Below, piece by piece: positions 50,718 to 60,325 of a DNA stretch of 64,000 nt (within the stretch, counting starts at the first letter, position 1; each line of letters begins with the position of its first letter). The notes beneath the pieces are model-generated. The model worked only from the letters and a program-made list of their open reading frames with translations. It made no database searches and was not told the DNA's origin. The stretch is from Adhaeribacter terrigena. GTDB lineage: Bacteria > Bacteroidota > Bacteroidia > Cytophagales > Hymenobacteraceae. The stretch lies in contig NZ_JAEHFX010000004.1 in assembly GCF_016623615.1 (NCBI RefSeq), forward strand, positions 248,001 through 312,000. The letters are read 5' to 3'. Made by a program: the position numbers and the translations under genes.

Positions 50718-50757
50718 AAATCCCGCTTCCTTTTTATGGGAAACGGAATCTTTTGTT
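50718..50757 (-). terminator. terminator after metzincin protease gene
   Basis: On the minus strand, GATTCCGTTTCC pairs with GGAAGCGGGA (with G-U pairs), followed by TTTTTTG. Related hairpins occur near 53166-53202 and 63057-63097. Confidence 0.7.
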
Positions 50758-50788
50758 TCTATAGACATATACCTGAAGCTATCTTTTT

Positions 50789-52765
50789 CTAATTACGGAC
50801 CACCTTGAATAAGCGGTAGGAATTGGAGCTCTGGAGCAGGAGGTAATAGATGCCCGCTGTGCGGATCTGCGGGGAAAAGTCGAACTCTATTAAGTTGGTT
50901 TCATGTTTCTTTTCCATTGTTCCATTCGTAAGCGTGTAACCTACGGCTGAATAAAGGCTGAAGTGAACCGAGCCCTGAATCTGATCTGAAAGCTGGATCT
51001 GCAACCGGCCGTCGGGGGTTGGGTTGGGGTAAAGGGACATTTGTTGCGATCCCGCCAAAGTTGCCTGGGTCTGATTTACTGTTTCCGGACCACTGCCTAA
51101 AATATCTTCTCCATTTTTCATATGCTTAAGTATTTTAAAATTATCTTCACCATTACTTGCTGAAATTTTATTACATAAAGAATTACTGCCGGCCTCTGCT
51201 TTCATCTGCCAATAAGCGCCAGGGCTTTGCGTAGCCCGCGTATGATTTCCGCTCAGGCCCGAATTTGAATAGCCACCTGTTCCAAAGTTTCCGTTGTTCG
51301 TTTTTGAAATATTATGAGCAAGTTCTTTGCCGGTTCCTTCGTAGATATTATCCTGTGGTATGGCTGGCAAATGCTGTTGTTTGCTTTTGGTGATCCTGAA
51401 ACGGATGGAATAGGAAGGGCCGGTTGGGGCACCCATGTGTTTTTTGGTGCCTGCATGCGGGGTTGCGCTAAGGGTATATCGTCCTTTGTCCGGTTTCCAG
51501 GAATAGTAATTGCCCTTTCTGTCGTCACCTTTCAGGGCATAGGGGGCCACATCATCTATCCTGGTTTCTCTTTCTTCTCCTCTTAACTTAAATTTTACAA
51601 CTGCCGGAGCGTTTGTATTGGCCCGGATATTTATTTTATCTACGCCTAGTGCGGTCAGATCTATTACCGCACCGTCCGTTATCGTCATGATGTCAGTGTC
51701 TTTTACCGCATCTATGAGGGTGAAGCTGTGAATTTGCTGGCTTTGGTTTATGCTGATAATAGCTGAGTCTATGCCCATCATCTGGTCGGTACTGTTGGCC
51801 CTTAATCTTACTTTATAAGTACCAGGTGCCAAGTATAGATGGGTTGGGTTGGCTGCGTTGCTAACACTTTGGTCGCCAAAAGTCCAGTAATAAGAAGTGG
51901 CCCCGCTGGATTTGTTGTTAAACCGTACCTCGTTTCCGGTAACGGTAAAGCTGAAATCGGCTTTTGGTACCGGCCCGGTAACAGGCAGGTTTACCACATC
52001 GGCGTGTTCAATAACCTGCACCAGATCAATATTGGTTTTCATGAATGGATTTTGCGCGAGAACCTGCCTTTCGATCGAAAGAAATCCCCAGGGAGATTCA
52101 AAAGAAGGAGCAAAATTGGGGTAATTCCAATGCGTCTGCATAACGCTGTGGCTGGCAACAGGATTTGTTACTGGAATATCGGAAGGATGTGGAAGCCCTA
52201 AAGTATGCCCCAGTTCATGGGCATAAGCACCTTTAGGGGTACAGGGCCAGGCGCTTACGCCACTTCCGCCCGGACATACTCCGCCGCTATAAAGCGGATT
52301 GTTAAATTGCGGAATAATCTCTACCCCTAATAACGCTGTGCCGCAGTCTTTACCGCAGAACTGGGCGCCTAATGCCTGCCAGCCTGCACCGTGGGCCCAA
52401 ATAGCGGTAATGTAGCCCGGAGACCAGATCGGGGCGGCACCGCTTGCCTGAATTTCCGGAAGTAGGGAGTTCCACCAATCGCCATTGTCTTTATAGTATT
52501 GCCTTGGGTGCTGGGCCATGTAGGTTATTACGGTATCGGGATAAAGCATTTCAAAGGTCTTGCCGCCGGTTGCCAACTGGTACCAGCCCTGCATTTCAGC
52601 AGTCATAACTTTTAAGGTGTCCAGTACAGCCTGGTTAAAAGCCACATCGGTAGGTACCACATATACCACGGCCACTTTATGCGGTAATACTTGTGAATAC
52701 AATTCCCGCGGTTTCAGGATAGTAATTATGCATAGGCATAGCACGAGTGAGCAGAACTTTTTCAT
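50789..52765 (-). CDS. secreted zinc metalloprotease with PKD domain, T9SS type A
   Basis: 658 residues. Signal peptide ending LYSQ. The catalytic domain has the metzincin site HELGHTLGLPH (183-193). A PKD domain follows (FSFTVTGNEVRFNNKSSGATSYYWTFGDQSVSNAANPTHLYLAPGTYKVRL, about 272-330). Then a domain of about 115 residues starts FTLIDAVKDTDIMTITDGAVIDLTALGVDKINIRANTN, which is shared with the protein at 54527-57577. After a Ser/Asn/Gly-rich region, a type A sorting domain closes it (MSLYPNPTPDGRLQIQL...IRTAGIYYLLL...FKVVRN). Probably digests extracellular protein. Substrate unknown. Confidence 0.88.
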   Translation of the reverse strand: MKKFCSLVLCLCIITILKPRELYSQVLPHKVAVVYVVPTDVAFNQAVLDTLKVMTAEMQGWYQLATGGKTFEMLYPDTVITYMAQHPRQYYKDNGDWWNSLLPEIQASGAAPIWSPGYITAIWAHGAGWQALGAQFCGKDCGTALLGVEIIPQFNNPLYSGGVCPGGSGVSAWPCTPKGAYAHELGHTLGLPHPSDIPVTNPVASHSVMQTHWNYPNFAPSFESPWGFLSIERQVLAQNPFMKTNIDLVQVIEHADVVNLPVTGPVPKADFSFTVTGNEVRFNNKSSGATSYYWTFGDQSVSNAANPTHLYLAPGTYKVRLRANSTDQMMGIDSAIISINQSQQIHSFTLIDAVKDTDIMTITDGAVIDLTALGVDKINIRANTNAPAVVKFKLRGEERETRIDDVAPYALKGDDRKGNYYSWKPDKGRYTLSATPHAGTKKHMGAPTGPSYSIRFRITKSKQQHLPAIPQDNIYEGTGKELAHNISKTNNGNFGTGGYSNSGLSGNHTRATQSPGAYWQMKAEAGSNSLCNKISASNGEDNFKILKHMKNGEDILGSGPETVNQTQATLAGSQQMSLYPNPTPDGRLQIQLSDQIQGSVHFSLYSAVGYTLTNGTMEKKHETNLIEFDFSPQIRTAGIYYLLLQSSNSYRLFKVVRN

Positions 52766-53350
52766 AGGCTAAGACAGAATTTTAAGATGACTCGAGAATG
52801 CGAAAAAGAAAGTGACTCGTTACTGGGGAAAGAACAACAGAGCAAGCGGGAAGCTTTAGCCTGGAAGGGAGGGTGATATGATTTAAGTTATAGGAATTAT
52901 ACCTTTTGCAATTTTAATGGTTTCATAGCTTGTATAAAACTTTGTTTAATTAGTAATATTACTTAGTGAATGCCTGAAGCTGTGGATTTTACGTGCAGGC
53001 CTGGTATTCCTGAAAAGATTTCTTTTGCTGATACCGAAGACTTAATTCCGGTTTCTAGAATGCTATAGATATGGCGTAAAAGAAGAGAAAAAAAGCGGAA
53101 TTAAGCTTTGCAGAATGTAAGAAAACGGAAACGGGCGAAGGTTTTTTGTAAGGCAGCGCCTGAAAAGAAAATCCCGCTCTATTTTTAGAAAAAGAAAGCG
53201 GGCTTATGAAAATCGACAGGCTAGAAAGAAAGGATCGAATCTTATTCACCGGATTTAAGCCTGGGTTCAGGGTATATGCCTGCAAACCAGATACTTTTAA
53301 TCCGGTTCAAACTAGAGTGCTAAGGCTACTTCCTTTATTTATTCCGAAAC
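52766..53350. other. gene-free spacer
   Basis: About 585 bp. A 76-codon frame at 53055-53285 (-) is low-complexity and not convincing. A CCCGCT / AGCGGG hairpin near 53166-53202 could terminate the minus-strand HutD transcript. Otherwise nothing recognised. Confidence 0.6.
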
Positions 53351-53929
53351 TTATTGTCTGAGATTCTGCGGTAATGACACTTCTATTGCTATCAGATCGC
53401 AGTGCTCCAGTGCATGAACATCCACCGTTGTTCCGTTCTCAAGCCGGATCAGATCTCCGGTGTTGGCTGTAATTCCGTTGCTTAAAGTAGCTGTTCCCGA
53501 AGCGAAGTAAAGGAAATACCAGGCAGTTTTGGCGGCCAAAGGCATACCGTTTCCGGCTCCGATCCGGCGGTGGGTCAAGGAACCCGTAGCGCCGGCTTTC
53601 AGCATCAGGTTGAAGTCCGTGACTTTTCCCTTGCTCCGCGTACACCATTCACCGGAAAAGGTATCCTGTTCATAGGGTTTCAGGTATTTGGTATAACGTC
53701 CTTCGTGAATCAGCTCTAATTCTCCTTTCAGGATCATGAGATGGCGGGTAATACCTTCAAAAAAAGTAAAAGTTGATTCTTCCGCTTCTACCGTTGCTGT
53801 GCTGATGCGGAACAGGAAATTACGGTCCGCAAAACTTCCGTCTGGAGGATAAATGAATATTTCGGTACTGGTGCCGCTGGCCCAGTTGATGGTGTTTCGG
53901 CTATCGGGAGTAAACTGCTGGATGCTCAT
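53351..53929 (-). CDS. HutD/Ves family protein
   Basis: 192 residues. N-terminal NTINWASGTSTEIFIYPPDGSFADRNFLFRISTATVEAEESTFTFFEGITRHLMILKGELELIH is the HutD/Ves cupin-like signature, where STE(I/Q)xxYP and the R-H near residue 61 are conserved. In other bacteria hutD lies in histidine-utilisation operons and Ves is cold-induced, but no hut gene is here, so the biochemical role is unknown. A 30-bp element copy at 53525-53552 is coding, as NGMPLAAKTA. Monocistronic. Confidence 0.85.
   Translation of the reverse strand: MSIQQFTPDSRNTINWASGTSTEIFIYPPDGSFADRNFLFRISTATVEAEESTFTFFEGITRHLMILKGELELIHEGRYTKYLKPYEQDTFSGEWCTRSKGKVTDFNLMLKAGATGSLTHRRIGAGNGMPLAAKTAWYFLYFASGTATLSNGITANTGDLIRLENGTTVDVHALEHCDLIAIEVSLPQNLRQ
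53525..53552 (-). repeat. 30-bp dispersed element inside HutD gene
   Basis: Minus-strand GAAACGGTATGCCTTT, a spacer, then CCAAAACTG; the ATG in the core is read in frame as an internal Met. Confidence 0.65.
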
Positions 53930-54526
53930 TCTGGGTTAATTCTTTGGGCTAAGATCCGGTTAAATTATCAGAAAGATAGAAGGTAAAGCGTTCATTTCTG
54001 AGTTTTCAGGCTAAAAATGATACCGTTTTGGCCACTGTTTTATCCAAACAGGCCGGATTTCTATGGTGAAGCATTCGAAAACCTGAAGATTTAGCTGTAC
54101 TCTAAGGTATTAACTTCCGGCGGGTCATGCTACCTTCCTAAGTTTATTTTCTCCGGTAAGTTCTCCGCCAAAAGTGAGCAAAGTGTTCATGACCATTTGC
54201 GGAATTCAATCAAAAAAAAACCGTTGGATGCTTACACGGAGGTGGGATTTATTTGGTCCAAAATGGCGCTTCTATATATTTAAAGCCTGATTTTCAGCCA
54301 CTCTGAAATCAGGTCTTCTCATCAGGTCTTTTCAACAGTTGGCCAATTAAGCCATTGTTTTGTGTTAAGGCAAGAACGAATTATGATTTTCTAAGTTTAA
54401 ACTAATGGGTCATTGTTCCGATTAATTACCGCTTCGATCCGAGAAAGTATGCTCAGCCTCATCTAATAAGAAAGCTTCCAGGGAGATTGATAAAATTATG
54501 TTGCACTTTTTTTATAATGAAGGCGT
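53930..54526. other. gene-free spacer between divergent genes
   Basis: About 600 bp, AT-rich. One near-consensus 30-bp element on the minus strand (54001-54029, AAAACGGTATCATTTT then CTGAAAACT). No gene or clear promoter recognised. Confidence 0.6.
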
Positions 54527-57500
54527 ATGGAAAACTCTAACCCTATAATTAAATTTTCTGGCCTTGCTTTCCTGCCGGGGCCGTCCGAAAAGAGTGGCGG
54601 AGCCTGTTGCTCTGGGAGCCAATTTCGCAGGAATTCCTTTTTTCTGGTTTTTCTGTTCTTGTTTACCTGTTTAAGCCTTCCGGATGCGCTGGCTCAGACG
54701 CAGAAAAAAACCTATATAGGAACAGTGCAAGATGTAGCCGCTGCCTTCCGGACAAAATATGAGGCGAAAGAAAGCAGAGGAAAATTAACCGACCAGCAGG
54801 TGCAGTATAAACCTGAGGGGGCGCCTGCCCTGGATCTGACCATTTCTACCTCTAAAAAAGAAGCCGCTGCTACATTTTATTACGGTAACGTAAATGGGGC
54901 TGAAAACAGCACATTTTATCTGAAGGTATTGGCAAATGAAGTGTCTGGCGCTATTTTAATGCGGGAAAGCAAAAAATACTTTGAGTTTTCTTCTACTTCC
55001 GCAGGTCTGGTTTATTTAACCGAACAGGATATAGATAAAAAGCTTTGTGTAGATTTTGAAAGTGCTTCGCAGGTATCTGGTACAAATGCCAGAACCGGGG
55101 TAGGGGCAGTTGCCTTGCTGGAAAGTTTGCCCGGGGCAACGGCCGTAGTTTTGCTTGATTTCGATGGACATACGGTTTCCGGTACCACATGGAACTCCCA
55201 GTTTACCAGCGGTAATGTAATAACGGCAGCGCCGGCTAATCTTACCAGCGTAGAAATACTGGAAACCTGGAAACTGATCAGTGAGGATTTCCGCCCGTTT
55301 GCGCTGAACATTACTACCAATGAAGCCGTGTTTAACAATGCTCCGGTAAACATGCGGGTGCGGGCAGTTTTTACCCCTACTAATTACTTTTTTCAGAATG
55401 CCGGTGGGGTAGCCTATGTTGGTTCTTTTGCCTGGGGCGGAACTGCTTATGGCGAAACTCCGGCATTTATATTTAATACTACTTCTAAATATGCCGGTGA
55501 AGCCGGATCTCATGAAATTGGACATGCCTTGAATTTACATCACGACGGGCGGGCAAACCCGATTGAGGAATACTATGAAGGACATGCTGACTGGGCACCC
55601 ATTATGGGGGTGGGTTATTACCGAGATCTGGTGCAATGGAGCAAAGGCGATTACCCGAATGCAAACCAGTATGAAGATGATCTGGCTGTAATTACCACGC
55701 AAAACGGGTTCGGTTACCGGCCCGACGATCACGGTAATACTTTTGGGGCAGCTACCCCTATCGTTTTAGACAGTTCCGGAAATATTGTGGCCGCATCGAA
55801 TAAAGGCGTAATCTCTACGCGGGCAGATATAGATGTTTTCTCCATTAACCTGACCGGCATGCCTGTTACGCTAACTGTAGATCCGGAGCCGATATATGGA
55901 AATCTTGATGTGATTCTGACTCTTAAAAATGCGGCCAATGTAACCGTTGCCCAGGCAGATCCTACTACCCTGGGGGCATCTGTTTCCGGTACTTTTCCAG
56001 CCGGTACTTATTACCTGCACATAGATGGTACCAAGGGGGCTCTGGGTGCAGATACTGACTATAGTTCTCTTGGAAATTATTTTATTTCCGGGGCTATTTC
56101 GAACCAGTTTAGTTTGAGCGTTACAATAAACGGCAACGGCACAGTTACTAAAAATCCGGATCAGGCTACTTATGCGAAAGGCTCTACTGTAACGCTTAAG
56201 GCCAACCCTGCCACAGGCTTTCAATTCAGCGGCTGGAGCGGCGATACTACCACTACTGCTAATCCGCTGACGTTGATCATGAATAGCAATAAAAATATTA
56301 CCGCTACTTTCACTTCCATCTCAAACGCAGGCGTTACGGGCTACAACCTGATCGATGCTTCTACCAATCAGCTGATCCAGCCATTGGTTTCAGGCGCGGT
56401 GCTGAACCTGGCTACTTTGCCAAACCGCAAGCTTAATATCCAGGCGGTAACCAATCCCACTATTGTTGGAAGCGTTGCCTTTAAGCTGAGTGGGCGCCAA
56501 AGCAAAACCAGGTCGGATGAAAGCGGGCCGCATTATTCTTTGCACGGCGATAATGATGGAGATTACAGCTCCTGGACCCCGCCCGTAGGCAATTATACCT
56601 TAAAGGCCAGAACCTATACGGGGCCAAACGGCAGCGGCAAGGCCAGTGCATACACTACTATTACCTTTACCGTTATCGACCAGGTGAATGCAACGCTTTA
56701 CAGCTTAAACGTGGCGACTTCCGGCAGCGGTACGGTTGCTAAAAGCCCGCATCAGACAAGCTACCTCAAAGGCTCTAAGGTTACTTTAACTGCAGTTCCG
56801 GAACCTGGCTACCATTTTTCAGGCTGGAGCGGAGATGCCACGGGTACTTCGAATCCGCTTAAGGTTACCATGAATAGCAGTAAGAATATAACGGCTACTT
56901 TCACCGCCATAGAAGTTACAAGCTTCAACCTGATCAATGCCTCCACCAATCAGCTGATCCAGCCCCTGGTTTCAGGCGCGGTACTGAACCTGGCTACTTT
57001 GCCAAACCGCAAACTTAATATCCAGGCGGTAACCAATCCCGCTATTGTTGGAAGCGTTGCCTTCAAATTAAGTGGGCGCCAAAGCAAAACCAGGTCGGAT
57101 GAAAGCGGCCCGCATTATTCCTTGCAGGGCGATAATAATGGGGATTACAGCTCCTGGATTCCTCCGGTAGGTAGTTATACCTTAAAGGCCAGAACCTACA
57201 CGGGGCCAAACGGTAACGGCACGGCCAGTGCATATACTACTATTACCTTTACCATTATCGACGAGGCAATTGTCAATACCCGTTTGGCAGCCAAGGGTAA
57301 CTATACAAAAACGGTAGGAGAACAGGATGTAAAAGTATCTCCCAATCCGTTTAAAGATGCGCTTATTCTGGAGTTGCAACCTGGCATAAAAGCTGAAAAG
57401 GCTACAATTGCCCTGACTACTTTAGTAGGGAAAATCGTGTACCAGAAGGAAGTAAGCGTGCATGGCAACCTCCAAACAATAGAGCTGAATGACCTGGCTG

Positions 57501-57577
57501 CATTATCTTCCGGGTTGTATCTGCTGAGGTTGCAGTTTGATGAGAAAACAATTATTCTGAAAGTTGTAAAGCAGTAA
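54527..57577 (+). CDS. large secreted metzincin-type protein with repeated C-terminal domains, T9SS type A
   Basis: 1016 residues. The signal peptide core (FFLVFLFLFTCLSLPDALAQ) starts near 37 after an unusually long, Cys-containing lead. The catalytic domain has HEIGHALNLHH (329-339), with Asn where metzincins usually have Gly, and a Met-turn-like WAPIMGVGYY (M360). A PPC-like beta-sandwich follows (PVTLTVDPEPIYGNLDVILTLKN...GTYYLHIDG). Then two alternating pairs: an InlB B-repeat-like domain (GNGTVTKNPDQATYAKGSTVTLKANPATGFQFSGWSGD) and a domain starting NLIDASTNQLIQPLVSG. A type A sorting domain ends it. The second NLIDAS copy is almost identical to the first at DNA level. Confidence 0.88.
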   Translation: MENSNPIIKFSGLAFLPGPSEKSGGACCSGSQFRRNSFFLVFLFLFTCLSLPDALAQTQKKTYIGTVQDVAAAFRTKYEAKESRGKLTDQQVQYKPEGAPALDLTISTSKKEAAATFYYGNVNGAENSTFYLKVLANEVSGAILMRESKKYFEFSSTSAGLVYLTEQDIDKKLCVDFESASQVSGTNARTGVGAVALLESLPGATAVVLLDFDGHTVSGTTWNSQFTSGNVITAAPANLTSVEILETWKLISEDFRPFALNITTNEAVFNNAPVNMRVRAVFTPTNYFFQNAGGVAYVGSFAWGGTAYGETPAFIFNTTSKYAGEAGSHEIGHALNLHHDGRANPIEEYYEGHADWAPIMGVGYYRDLVQWSKGDYPNANQYEDDLAVITTQNGFGYRPDDHGNTFGAATPIVLDSSGNIVAASNKGVISTRADIDVFSINLTGMPVTLTVDPEPIYGNLDVILTLKNAANVTVAQADPTTLGASVSGTFPAGTYYLHIDGTKGALGADTDYSSLGNYFISGAISNQFSLSVTINGNGTVTKNPDQATYAKGSTVTLKANPATGFQFSGWSGDTTTTANPLTLIMNSNKNITATFTSISNAGVTGYNLIDASTNQLIQPLVSGAVLNLATLPNRKLNIQAVTNPTIVGSVAFKLSGRQSKTRSDESGPHYSLHGDNDGDYSSWTPPVGNYTLKARTYTGPNGSGKASAYTTITFTVIDQVNATLYSLNVATSGSGTVAKSPHQTSYLKGSKVTLTAVPEPGYHFSGWSGDATGTSNPLKVTMNSSKNITATFTAIEVTSFNLINASTNQLIQPLVSGAVLNLATLPNRKLNIQAVTNPAIVGSVAFKLSGRQSKTRSDESGPHYSLQGDNNGDYSSWIPPVGSYTLKARTYTGPNGNGTASAYTTITFTIIDEAIVNTRLAAKGNYTKTVGEQDVKVSPNPFKDALILELQPGIKAEKATIALTTLVGKIVYQKEVSVHGNLQTIELNDLAALSSGLYLLRLQFDEKTIILKVVKQ
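56345..57262 (+). repeat. near-identical internal duplication (about 330 bp units)
   Basis: Units 56345-56680 and 56935-57262 differ at only scattered positions, many of them silent, separated by an InlB-like domain. This is a recent duplication or is kept alike by gene conversion. Confidence 0.9.
57307..57335 (+). repeat. 30-bp dispersed element before the sorting domain
   Basis: AAAAACGGTAGGAGAA, a spacer, then TGTAAAAGT; translated KTVGEQDVKV just before the SPNPF start of the T9SS domain. Confidence 0.6.
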
Positions 57578-57636
57578 AAATCTGGTTTGTTGCAGGTTTA
57601 AGATCACGCTGGCAGCAGATCAGGTTTAAGTAAATA

Positions 57637-57669
57637 AAAAGGCCTGCAGCGTTAACTGCAGGCCTTTTT
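57637..57669 (+). terminator. rho-independent terminator after large protease gene
   Basis: AAAGGCCTGCAG / CTGCAGGCCTTT stem with a T-run. Confidence 0.92.
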
Positions 57670-57818
57670 CGTAGCCCAAAGGAGTGAAATATCGGACTTT
57701 ATCCAGCACGGTTTAATTTTATTTGCTGAATTTGAAATTACTCAAAGAAAATACAGCACTCATTAAGGTTTCTTAGTTGAGTTGAGTCAAAATTATTTAT
57801 AATTAATCTAAATAACTT

Positions 57819-57848
57819 TTGGCGAATCCTGTTTTCATTATACCTTTG
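57819..57848 (+). promoter_or_regulatory. promoter of the TonB-receptor operon
   Basis: TTG (57819-57821), exactly 19 bp, then TACCTTTG (57841-57848): a full match to the Bacteroidota consensus, 34 bp before the start codon. No Fur-box-like palindrome was recognised by eye. Confidence 0.8.
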
Positions 57849-57882
57849 CAGTAATTTAAAATCAATCTAAATAAATATAGCT

Positions 57883-60291
57883 TTGCTGCAGTATATTCCG
57901 AACATCAAGGCGTTAGTAGTTCTCATCACATTGGTAAGCCTCGCAAATATTGCCTGGAGCCAGCAGGCGGAAAAAGCAAGCATTTCCGGAAAAATCAATG
58001 CTACTTCAGGTGAAGCGCTGGTGGGCGTCAGCGTTGTTTTAAAAGGCACAACCTATGGCTCCGTTACCGATTCTAAAGGCCGCTTCGAAATAAACAACCT
58101 TTTGCCTGGCAACTATACATTACAGATCAGCTTTGTAGGTTTCGAGATCCAGGAAAAAGTCATCCAGCTCAAACCTGCACAGAAAGCTGAATTGAATATC
58201 AGCCTCCGCGACAAAACTTACGAAATGCAGGGTGTGGAAATTGTGGGCAAATCTGAAACCCGCCAGATAAACGAACAACCTTATGCAGTTACCGCCATTT
58301 CCGTGAAAGAATTGCAGAACAGCTCGCAGGATGCCAAAGAAGTGCTGAACCGCGTTTCCGGGGTGCGGGTGCTGGAAGAAGGCGGCCTGGGTTCCCGGCT
58401 TAATTTTTCGCTCAACGGTTTTTCCGGCGATCAGGTGAAGTTTTTCTTAGACGGCCTGCCCATGGATAATTTCGGATCTTCCCTAAGTATGAGCGATATT
58501 CCGGTAAATTCTATAGACCGAATTGAAGTGTACAAAGGCGTGGTGCCAGTATGGTTGGGTACCGATGCTTTGGGCGGCGCGGTGAACATTATTACGAACA
58601 AAAAAGCGAACTTTCTGGATGCGTCCTATTCCATCGGTTCTTTCAATACGCACCGCATTTCTTTGAACGGCGCGCATACCCACGACAGCAGCGGCTTTAC
58701 GGTTAGAGGAAACGCTAACTACAATTATTCCGATAACAATTACAAGATCTGGGTACCCATTAATGACCGGCTTGGCAACGTAATAGATTCGGCGGAAACC
58801 GAACGTTTTCATGACCGCTACCGCTCCGGCCTGGTGAAAATGGAAGCCGGCTGGGTAAACCGCAAATTCGCCGATAACCTCCTTTTTGGCATTATGGCGG
58901 CCGCCAACGACAAGCAAATTCAAACGGGCGCTACCATGAACAACGTTTATGGCGGCGTAACCAGAACCAGTCAATCGATTGTGCCAACCTTCAAATTCAG
59001 CAAAGACGATCTTTTTATAAAAGGCCTGAACCTGAGTTTGTTTACCGCTTACAACCGCACCAAAAGCGAAATTGCCGATACCCTGGCCGGCGTGAAATAC
59101 AACTGGCTCGGCGAACGCTTTTCCTACAATTCCAATCTAGGTGAGATCGGGAACAAAGTTATGCTTGCCACCTTTACCGACGATGATTTTAACAGCCAAC
59201 TCAATGCCGGTTACGCCATCAGTTCAACAGTTTCGCTGGCGCTGAATTATGCCTATTCGTATTTCTACCGCACTATTTTCGATGTCAAAGACCCGGACAA
59301 ACGAGAAAACCGGTACCCGAAATCGCTGACCAAACAGCAACTGGGTTTTGCCGTGAAATTCGACCCTTCAGCGCAATGGAGCACCACGGTTTTTGCCAAA
59401 TATTACGCACTGCAAACCAAATCGAGTAAAGAAGTTGATTTTGGCAATGAACAACGGCGCATCGAAGCAACCCGTTCCGAAAAAGAAAACTTAGGCTACG
59501 GACTGGCTTCTACTTATTTTGTATTGCCGAATCTGCAGGTAAAAGCTTCTTACGAACACGCTTACCGCATGCCCTGGCCCGATGAGATCTTCGGCGACGG
59601 CCTGGCGATATTGCCCAGCCCCGATCTGGGTCCAGAGCAAAGTGATAACCTGAACGTGGGCGCGGCTTATGAATTTAAACTGGGTCAGGAAAACCGCTTC
59701 AATCTGGAAAGCAGCTTTATTTACCGCGAAGCCAGCGACATGATCCACCGCCCCGGTACCTCAAAACCACAGAACCCTTTTCTGAATCTGGCCGATGCAC
59801 GTACGCTGGGCGTGGAAGGCAGCTTTAAATATAACTGGCGCGAATTCCTGAACGTGGGCGGCAGTATTACTTACCAGCACATTACCGACGAGGCCGATTC
59901 AGTTTACAACGAATCGTTTACCGCCACGGGCTGGCAAAAAAACTGGCAGAAAGGTTACCGTTTACCGAATACGCCTTACTTATTTGGCAATGCAACGGTA
60001 GGGTTTACGGCTAAAAATCTGCTTACCCCGGAATCGGTATGGAAACTGAACTACTATTTCAACTTTTCGGAACAATATTTTCTGGGCTGGACCAAGCTCG
60101 ATAACCCCGACCCGCAATATCTTATTCCCCGGCAGTTCTCGCATAACCTGGAACTGGCCTGCAGCCTGAAAAACGGCAAATACAACGTGGCCGCCGAATG
60201 CCGCAACTTCCTGGATGCCCGCCTTTACGACAAATATTTTTTGCAGAAACCCGGCCGGGCCTTTTACCTGAAACTCCGCTACGTGCTTTAA
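57883..60291 (+). CDS. TonB-dependent outer-membrane receptor (XusA-like)
   Basis: 802 residues, TTG start at 57883 giving a signal peptide that ends WSQ. A carboxypeptidase-regulatory-like domain follows (ISGKINATSGEALVGVSVVLKGTTYGSVTDSKGRFEINNLLPGNYTLQISFVGFE, about 32-86). Then comes the plug (VTAISVKELQNSSQDAKEVLNRVSGVRVLEEGGLGSRLNFSLNGFSGDQVKFFLDGLP...VYKGVVPVWLGTDALGGAVNIIT) and the barrel ending in an aromatic strand (AFYLKLRYVL). It is followed by DUF4374 and PepSY genes, the gene order of the Bacteroides thetaiotaomicron Xus xenosiderophore system, so ferric-siderophore import is the likely role (inference). Confidence 0.92.
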   Translation: MLQYIPNIKALVVLITLVSLANIAWSQQAEKASISGKINATSGEALVGVSVVLKGTTYGSVTDSKGRFEINNLLPGNYTLQISFVGFEIQEKVIQLKPAQKAELNISLRDKTYEMQGVEIVGKSETRQINEQPYAVTAISVKELQNSSQDAKEVLNRVSGVRVLEEGGLGSRLNFSLNGFSGDQVKFFLDGLPMDNFGSSLSMSDIPVNSIDRIEVYKGVVPVWLGTDALGGAVNIITNKKANFLDASYSIGSFNTHRISLNGAHTHDSSGFTVRGNANYNYSDNNYKIWVPINDRLGNVIDSAETERFHDRYRSGLVKMEAGWVNRKFADNLLFGIMAAANDKQIQTGATMNNVYGGVTRTSQSIVPTFKFSKDDLFIKGLNLSLFTAYNRTKSEIADTLAGVKYNWLGERFSYNSNLGEIGNKVMLATFTDDDFNSQLNAGYAISSTVSLALNYAYSYFYRTIFDVKDPDKRENRYPKSLTKQQLGFAVKFDPSAQWSTTVFAKYYALQTKSSKEVDFGNEQRRIEATRSEKENLGYGLASTYFVLPNLQVKASYEHAYRMPWPDEIFGDGLAILPSPDLGPEQSDNLNVGAAYEFKLGQENRFNLESSFIYREASDMIHRPGTSKPQNPFLNLADARTLGVEGSFKYNWREFLNVGGSITYQHITDEADSVYNESFTATGWQKNWQKGYRLPNTPYLFGNATVGFTAKNLLTPESVWKLNYYFNFSEQYFLGWTKLDNPDPQYLIPRQFSHNLELACSLKNGKYNVAAECRNFLDARLYDKYFLQKPGRAFYLKLRYVL
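59992..60020 (+). repeat. 30-bp dispersed element inside TonB receptor gene
   Basis: CAACGGTAGGGTTTAC then GGCTAAAAATC; a diverged copy read as TVGFTAKNL. It could be chance. Confidence 0.4.
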
Positions 60292-60325
60292 ATTCTTTAA
60301 CTCATAAAAACTAACGAAAAACCAT

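Larger units (their letters stand above)
57578..57882. other. spacer with terminator, repeat and promoter
   Basis: Holds the terminator at 57637-57669. A roughly 45-bp stretch (57671-57715, GTAGCCCAAAGGAGTGAAAT ... TTTATCCA) recurs at 63101-63145. The TonB-operon promoter is at 57819-57848. Confidence 0.7.

Noticed and set aside
53055-53285. 76-codon minus-strand frame in the spacer before HutD
   Set aside because: Low-complexity Ser/Phe/Lys translation, no recognisable start context, overlaps a probable terminator hairpin.
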